NCBI GenBank assembly: GCA_016874895.1
Contig: VGSX01000125.1
Location: 1 to 9,244 of the forward strand
Direction: 5' to 3'
Source: Deltaproteobacteria bacterium
GTDB taxonomy: Bacteria; Desulfobacterota; Desulfobaccia; Desulfobaccales; Desulfobaccaceae
Length of the DNA stretch: 9,244 nucleotides
In this document: piece by piece, positions 5,740 through 9,244 of the stretch
Layout of the letters: every line of letters starts with the position of its first letter
Position numbering within the stretch: the stretch's first letter is position 1
Position numbers and translations under genes: made by a program
Notes under the pieces: model-generated
The model's database searches: none
Seen by the model: the letters and a program-made list of their open reading frames with translations, nothing else
What the model was told of the DNA's origin: nothing

Positions 5740-6492
5740 ATGTATAAAGTCGTCTTGCTGCGTCATGGGGAAAGCGTGTGGAATAAGGAGAACAAATTTG
5801 CCGGCTGGACCGATGTGGGCCTCTCGGAAAAAGGCGTGGCCGAGGCCCTGGAGGCGGGCCACTACCTCAAAAAAGAAGGATTTGTCTTTGACCTTGCCTT
5901 CACCTCGGTCCTGTCCCGGGCCATTAAAACCCTGTGGCTGGTGTTGGAGGAAATGGACCTGATGTGGATTCCCATCCACCATAGCTGGCGGTTGAACGAA
6001 CGGCACTACGGCGCCCTCCAGGGGCTGAACAAAGTGGAGACCGCGGAAAAGTTCGGCCTGGAACAGACCCAGATCTGGCGCCGCAGCTACGACACGCCGC
6101 CCCCGGCCCTCACCCCGGACGACCCCCGCTGGCCGGGCCGGGACCCCCGCTATGCCGACCTGAAACCCGAAGACATCCCTCTCACCGAGTGCCTCAAGGA
6201 TACCGTGGCCAGATTCCTGCCCTATTGGCATGACACCATTGCCCCGGCCATCAAGGCCGGCAAGCGGGTGTTGATCGCCGCCCACGGCAACAGCCTGCGG
6301 GCTTTGGTGAAATATCTGGATAATATTTCCGAAGCGGACATTGTTGCCAGGAATATCCCCACCGGCATTCCTCTGGTCTATGAACTCGATGCCGATCTCA
6401 AGCCCATCAGGAATTTTTATCTCGGCGATCCGGAGCGGGTGCAGGCGGCTATCCAGGCGGTGGCTGACCAATTGAAAGCCGGCAAGAAATAA
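5740..6492 (+). CDS. gpmA: 2,3-bisphosphoglycerate-dependent phosphoglycerate mutase
   Basis: This enzyme interconverts 3- and 2-phosphoglycerate in glycolysis and gluconeogenesis. The 250-residue product matches E. coli GpmA in length and nearly every motif. LLRHGESVWN carries the phospho-acceptor H9 with R8; SVLSRAIKTLW has R60; LNERHYGALQGLNK has E87; WRRSYDTPPP follows; and IAAHGNSLRALVKYLDN has the second catalytic H182. The ATG at 5740 is preferred because AAGGATAAGG (5721-5730) lies nine bases upstream. A TTG at 5734 is in frame but too close to that site. The upstream region is crowded with mobile elements and repeats, so its promoter is uncertain. It converges with the nitroreductase gene downstream. 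Confidence 0.97.
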   Translation: MYKVVLLRHGESVWNKENKFAGWTDVGLSEKGVAEALEAGHYLKKEGFVFDLAFTSVLSRAIKTLWLVLEEMDLMWIPIHHSWRLNERHYGALQGLNKVETAEKFGLEQTQIWRRSYDTPPPALTPDDPRWPGRDPRYADLKPEDIPLTECLKDTVARFLPYWHDTIAPAIKAGKRVLIAAHGNSLRALVKYLDNISEADIVARNIPTGIPLVYELDADLKPIRNFYLGDPERVQAAIQAVADQLKAGKK

Positions 6493-6510
6493 GGGAACTT
6501 CCGGATGTAG

Positions 6511-6532
6511 GGGCAGGCCCCCGTGCCTGCCC
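6511..6532. repeat. perfect hairpin repeat after gpmA
   Basis: GGGCAGGC (6511-6518), a six-base CCCCGT loop and GCCTGCCC (6525-6532) form a perfect 8-bp GC stem 18 bases after the gpmA stop. No T-run follows on the plus strand (A-rich instead), so it is not a standard terminator for gpmA. The sequence is of a type I recognise as an interspersed palindrome in other genomes, often with TAGGGG just before it, as here (6508-6513). Confidence 0.7.
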
Positions 6533-6598
6533 GAAGAAAAAGCAGGTGAAGAGGTGACACCATCAACATAGGTAGGCCCTCACGGGCTTTCCCTGTCA

Positions 6599-6633
6599 CA
6601 CCACCGGGCGTACGGGTCCATACCCGGCGGTTC
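6599..6633 (-). ncRNA. group II intron domain V
   Basis: The 35 bases begin GAACCGCCGGG and end CCCGGTGGTG on the minus strand. They fold into the standard domain V shape: a 9-bp lower helix with a G-U wobble in the middle of the CGC triad, a two-base CG bulge, a 4-bp upper helix (UAUG with CGUA) and a GACC loop. Directly after it comes a domain VI-like hairpin (GCCC-GUGA-GGGC) and CCTACCTAT. The catalytic core element is thus intact although the rest of the intron is gone. Confidence 0.78.
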
Positions 6634-6668
6634 GGATGATTGAGCTATCTCCCAGGAACTTTGGTGCT

Positions 6669-6734
6669 CCAACAATAGATGTTGCAGTCATCCGCAGAGC
6701 GCACAAACCGGTGGCCTCGTCTCTCTAACTCCTC
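6669..6734 (-). pseudogene. group II intron reverse transcriptase fragment (active-site motif only)
   Basis: Twenty-two codons read EELERRGHRFVRSADDCNIYC and one more residue. This matches the palm-domain motif of LtrA-type reverse transcriptases, usually RGHRFVRYADDCNIYV. The Tyr of YADD is Ser here (TCT). A TAG stop stands directly before the fragment and unrelated intron RNA follows, so it is a leftover of a roughly 400-500-residue protein and not functional. Confidence 0.85.
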
Positions 6735-6889
6735 CTATGGCCTCTGCTGACTCCTGAATGGTGGTCAGGAAGCCTCACGACTTCCTCAGTCCCGCATCCG
6801 GGACACCTCCCAGGCCTCCCGAGGTAAGCACAACCGCCTTCGCCACACACCTGCCGGATATACAGCCCTGGGCCTTGATGGATACTGTA

Positions 6890-7534
6890 TTACTCGATCC
6901 AGGTGAGGAATTCCGCCGCGTCTTGGCGCCCGGAACTGAAACCCGCCAGGGGGTGGGCCGGGTTGGGGTAGCCCACCGCCACGGTCATCACCAAGTTGAG
7001 GCTTTCCGGCAACTGCAGTTCCTCCCTGATCAACTCCCGGTAACGCAGCACAATGCCGATGACGCAGGTCCCAAGACCCTGGGAGTGGGCCAGGAGGAGG
7101 AGGTTCTGGGCACCTGCGCCCACGTCGAACAGGCGGTCTGAGGACAAGTGCGGATCCAGGGCCAGCAGGATGACCGCCGGGGCGCCGTAAAAATTCAGGC
7201 TGCCCCGCATCAGCTCAAAGGTGGGGTCCTGGACCGAAAATGGTTGCAGGGCCTCCCCGAATTGACGTACCCGGCTCTGGTAAGGCTCAGGCAGCTCCGG
7301 GGTTGGCGGCACTTGGCCGGCAACCAGCTCTTCCTCGTATGCCCTTACAAGCCTCTGGGCCAGGCGTTCCCTGGCCTTACCGGTGACTACGATGAACTGC
7401 CAAGGTTGCATATTGCGCGCTGAAGGCGCCTGTATGGCGGCGTCCACCAGCTGCAGCAGCGTTTTCTTCGAGACCGCAGCCGCAGTAAAGGCCCTGACGC
7501 TACGGCGGCGGTACAGTGCTTCCCGAACTTCCAT
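6890..7534 (-). CDS. nitroreductase-family FMN oxidoreductase
   Basis: A 214-residue flavoprotein of the NfsA/NfsB-like fold, expected to use FMN and NAD(P)H; the natural substrate is unknown. FMN-contact motifs are visible: RRRSVRAF (9-16) near the N-terminus, APSARNMQPWQF (36-47), the helix VGAGAQNLLLLAHSQGLGTC (138-157) that carries the SQGLGTC phosphate-side loop, and AVGYPN (186-191) near the end. The protein ends in a family-type AEFLTW. The ATG at 7532-7534 follows a near-perfect AAGGAGGTG six bases upstream, so translation should be strong. It is divergent from the lipoprotein gene (a 284-bp gap shared with that gene's promoter) and convergent with gpmA. A group II intron remnant begins within about 10 bp of its stop, so its native terminator may have been displaced. 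Confidence 0.92.
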   Translation of the reverse strand: MEVREALYRRRSVRAFTAAAVSKKTLLQLVDAAIQAPSARNMQPWQFIVVTGKARERLAQRLVRAYEEELVAGQVPPTPELPEPYQSRVRQFGEALQPFSVQDPTFELMRGSLNFYGAPAVILLALDPHLSSDRLFDVGAGAQNLLLLAHSQGLGTCVIGIVLRYRELIREELQLPESLNLVMTVAVGYPNPAHPLAGFSSGRQDAAEFLTWIE

Positions 7535-7755
7535 CCGGCACCTCCTTGGTTCATTGTTACCGAGAAAATCTCTGGCTGCAGGGGCGGGTCTGAGATCCTC
7601 TCCTACGAAAAGATTTTCATTTCCGGGGCTGGCGTAATTCGACCCCGATCGTTTCTTTTATGTTATCTTGTTTTATCCCTTGAAGAAAGGCCTATCAATA
7701 TTAGGGGGAGGTTTTTCCCCGTGGGCCCGATGGTGCCGCAAGATTCGAAAACTTA

Positions 7756-7784
7756 TTGACAAAATCAAGGAGCCATGGGATAAA
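7756..7784 (+). promoter_or_regulatory. sigma70-like promoter for the lipoprotein gene
   Basis: A perfect -35 TTGACA (7756-7761), a 17-bp spacer, then GATAAA (7779-7784) matching four of six -10 positions. It would start transcription near 7791, leaving a leader of about 28 bases with GGAGG (7806-7810) before the ATG at 7819. Position and spacing fit well. Confidence 0.6.
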
Positions 7785-7818
7785 ACGGGCAATCAGGTTA
7801 TCACCGGAGGGTGGGAAG

Positions 7819-8226
7819 ATGGGAAAAAAATGGTCGCAGCAGTTGGCCGGAGTTCTTGCCTGCCTCCTGCTGCTCACAGGCTGTCTGGAGACCGCGTTGG
7901 TTGGGGCCGGAGCCACCGGCGCCATGGCCGGCTACAAGTGGATGGAGGGCACCATGATCCGGGATTATCCCCGTTCTCTGGCGGAAATGGATCAGGCCGT
8001 CCAGAACGTGGCTAAATACTATCGCATTAAAATCACCGAACGGAAAGTCACCCCCATGAAGGCCAGCCTCCTGGGCGTGGATCAGAACGGGGATGACGTC
8101 AAGATCAACATGGAGGCTTTACCCAACAACATCACCTCGGTGGGGATTCGCGTCGGCGGCTTCATGGGCAACAAGGAGGCCTCCCAGTTATTCCACAATC
8201 AACTGGCGAAGGAAATCGGTCTTTAA
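7819..8226 (+). CDS. DUF3568-like lipoprotein
   Basis: A 135-residue lipoprotein. The start is a basic MGKKW followed by a hydrophobic stretch and the lipobox LTGC, so signal peptidase II should cut before C22. Leu at +2 argues for outer-membrane sorting if the usual Asp rule holds. After a Gly/Ala-rich piece (VGAGATGAMAGYKWMEG) the domain has features of DUF3568: IRDYPRSLAEMDQAVQNVA, a polar strand KITERKVTPMKASLLG, and a final RVGGFMGNKEASQLFHNQLA helix. The function of the family is unknown. The frame stays open upstream to 7756, but the ATG at 7819 has GGAGG eight bases upstream and starts the signal peptide. It lies 76 bp before the dehydrogenase gene on the same strand and may share its transcript. 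Confidence 0.82.
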   Translation: MGKKWSQQLAGVLACLLLLTGCLETALVGAGATGAMAGYKWMEGTMIRDYPRSLAEMDQAVQNVAKYYRIKITERKVTPMKASLLGVDQNGDDVKINMEALPNNITSVGIRVGGFMGNKEASQLFHNQLAKEIGL

Positions 8227-8302
8227 TCCCCGGATTTTGCTCAAAGTGTGATACTGCAAACTGAAAGCCGACGTGGTGAAATAGCTCAGGGGATATCCGA
8301 AT

Positions 8303-9244
8303 ATGGCAAAGATTAAGGCAGGAGTTATCGGGGTGGGATATCTGGGCCGCTTCCATGCCCAGAAGTATGCGGCCCTGGAAAACGCCGAGCTTGTCGGCGT
8401 GGTGGATATCGACCCTGGCAAGGCGGCTCAGGTGGCCCAGGAGTGCCAGACCAGAGCGTTCACGGACTACCGGGAATTGCTGCCCCTGGTCCAGGCCGTG
8501 AGCGTGGCCGTGCCCACCACCCAGCATTATGCCGTGGTGCAGGAGTGTCTTACCCACCAGGTGGATGTCCTGGCCGAAAAACCCCTGGCCACCACCGTGG
8601 CCGAGGCCGAGGAGCTGGTGCAGCTGGCCCGCCGGCAAGACAGAATTCTGCAGGTGGGCCATCTGGAGCGCTTTAATCCGGCCATGGAAGAACTGAGCCG
8701 GCGGGTGCATGATCCCCGGTTCATTGAAATTCACCGCCTGGCTTTTTTTAAGGAACGGGGCACCGATGTGGACGTAGTCCGGGACCTGATGATCCATGAC
8801 CTGGACCTGGTCCTGGCCCTGGTGCCCGGGGCGGTCTCGGAGATCAGGGCGGCCGGGGTCTCGGTGCTCACCGATTCCATCGATCTGGCCAACGCCCGGC
8901 TGGAGTTCCACTCCGGCTGTATCGCCAATCTTACGGCCAGCCGCATCTCCGTCAAGAGCATGCGCAAATTCCGCCTATTCCAGCCGCATACCTATCTGTC
9001 GGTGGACTTCGAGGCCCGGGAGCTTATGGTAGTGGCCCAGACCGGTGAGCCCGGGGGCATCCTGCCGGGGATCCACCTGGAAACCGTCAAGTTCCCGCCG
9101 GCCGATCCCCTGATGAAGGAAATCGCCGCCTTTCTGGAGGCCGTGGCCAGCCGCCAGGAGCCGGTGGTCAGCGGCGAGGCCGGGAAGGAGGCTCTGGCCC
9201 TGGCCCTGGCCATTAATGCGGCCATGCGTCAGGCCCACCTGCGA
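8303..9244 (+). CDS. Gfo/Idh/MocA-family NAD(P)-dependent dehydrogenase (3' end outside window)
   Basis: An open frame of 314 codons without a stop before the window ends, so the gene is partial, though near the usual 320-350 residues. The N-terminal Rossmann fold shows AGVIGVGYLGRFHAQKY with GxGxxG at 10-15 and an acidic VVDID (33-37) at the end of strand 2, favouring NAD. The family motif EKPL is at 92-95. The active-site helix region RDLMIHDLDLVL (160-171) has a conserved His (H165). Such enzymes oxidise or reduce sugars, often nucleotide sugars. The ATG at 8303 follows AGGGGA by about nine bases. Related genes in Desulfobacterota often sit beside lipid A genes (lpxA/lpxI/lpxB), and GnnA, the UDP-GlcNAc 3-dehydrogenase, is of this family; that link is only inference, as no lpx gene is in view. 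Confidence 0.9.
   Translation, partial: MAKIKAGVIGVGYLGRFHAQKYAALENAELVGVVDIDPGKAAQVAQECQTRAFTDYRELLPLVQAVSVAVPTTQHYAVVQECLTHQVDVLAEKPLATTVAEAEELVQLARRQDRILQVGHLERFNPAMEELSRRVHDPRFIEIHRLAFFKERGTDVDVVRDLMIHDLDLVLALVPGAVSEIRAAGVSVLTDSIDLANARLEFHSGCIANLTASRISVKSMRKFRLFQPHTYLSVDFEARELMVVAQTGEPGGILPGIHLETVKFPPADPLMKEIAAFLEAVASRQEPVVSGEAGKEALALALAINAAMRQAHLR

Larger units (their letters stand above)
6568..6880 (-). mobile_element. group II intron remnant, internally deleted
   Basis: Read on the minus strand, three pieces of a bacterial group II intron follow in the correct order. About 6880-6729 matches the RNA just before the intron-encoded protein as I remember it: TATATCCGGCAGG, GCTTACCTCGGGAGGCCTGG, a variable hairpin (6767-6786), then AGGAGTCAGCAGAGGCCATA. 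6734-6669 is a scrap of the reverse transcriptase with its active-site motif. About 6668-6568 holds domain V and domain VI and ends CTACCTAT, a plausible 3' end. Some 1.2 kb or more of the protein gene and the 5' RNA half are missing, so it cannot splice or move alone. The 5' limit near 6880, just past the nitroreductase stop, is approximate. It fills the gap between convergent genes. Confidence 0.8.

Noticed and set aside
5653..6471. Minus-strand 272-codon open frame
   Set aside because: It lies antisense to gpmA, whose sequence is unmistakable; the long open frame is a by-product of codon bias.
6511..6532. Intrinsic terminator for gpmA
   Set aside because: The stem is perfect but no T-run follows on the plus strand, so it is listed as a repeat instead.
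6758..7141. Plus-strand 127-codon open frame across the intron remnant
   Set aside because: It covers intron RNA sequence and the antisense of the nitroreductase gene, and has no recognisable protein motif.
7668..8015. Plus-strand 115-codon open frame before the lipoprotein gene
   Set aside because: It overlaps the lipoprotein gene in another frame and loses all family resemblance. The lipobox frame with its GGAGG is the real one.
8162..8911. Minus-strand 249-codon open frame
   Set aside because: It lies antisense to the dehydrogenase gene, which has GxGxxG, EKP and active-site motifs in the plus-strand frame.

Overview
The window looks like chromosomal DNA of a GC-rich, Gram-negative anaerobe, most likely of the Desulfobacterota (former Deltaproteobacteria, Syntrophobacterales/Desulfobacca-like). 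This is inferred from the gene families (DUF3568 lipoprotein, V4R protein, SPOR-tailed kinase-like protein, Gfo/Idh/MocA protein, dPGM-type mutase) and from the many small palindromic repeats between genes. No species marker such as rRNA is present.

Layout. 1-184 (+) is the 3' end of isocitrate dehydrogenase (icd). 185-616 holds no gene but a dense set of repeats: a duplicated 87-bp unit, a 147-bp palindromic element and an 11-bp direct repeat that exactly brackets them. 617-5059 is a run of four minus-strand genes. In transcription order these are a zinc-dependent HDAC-family deacetylase (4097-5059), a membrane-anchored pseudokinase with a periplasmic SPOR-like domain (2254-4038), SAICAR synthase purC (1190-2080), and a small V4R-domain protein (617-1147). 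5060-5739 is a second gene-free stretch holding two 147-bp copies of a transposase-less element with IS66-like ends, plus shorter repeats. 5740-6492 (+) is phosphoglycerate mutase gpmA. 6493-6889 is filled by a palindromic repeat and a badly deleted group II intron on the minus strand that still has its domain V/VI. 6890-7534 (-) is a nitroreductase-family flavoprotein. 7819-8226 (+) is a DUF3568-type lipoprotein behind a good sigma70-like promoter. 8303-9244 (+) is a Gfo/Idh/MocA dehydrogenase that runs off the window.

How the genes relate. Most are central metabolism (icd, gpmA, purC) or single enzymes, and no defence or biosynthetic cluster is visible. The most unusual protein is the pseudokinase: its kinase fold has lost the catalytic Asp, the catalytic-loop Lys and Asn, and the DFG Asp and Gly, and it is joined through one membrane helix and a Pro/Ala/Lys-rich linker to a peptidoglycan-binding-type domain. 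That layout resembles PASTA kinases, but with a probably inactive kinase and a different wall sensor. It lies 58 bp downstream of the deacetylase on the same strand, so the two may be co-expressed. The intergenic regions are the other point of interest, because several non-autonomous mobile elements can be delimited to the base by terminal inverted repeats and target duplications.
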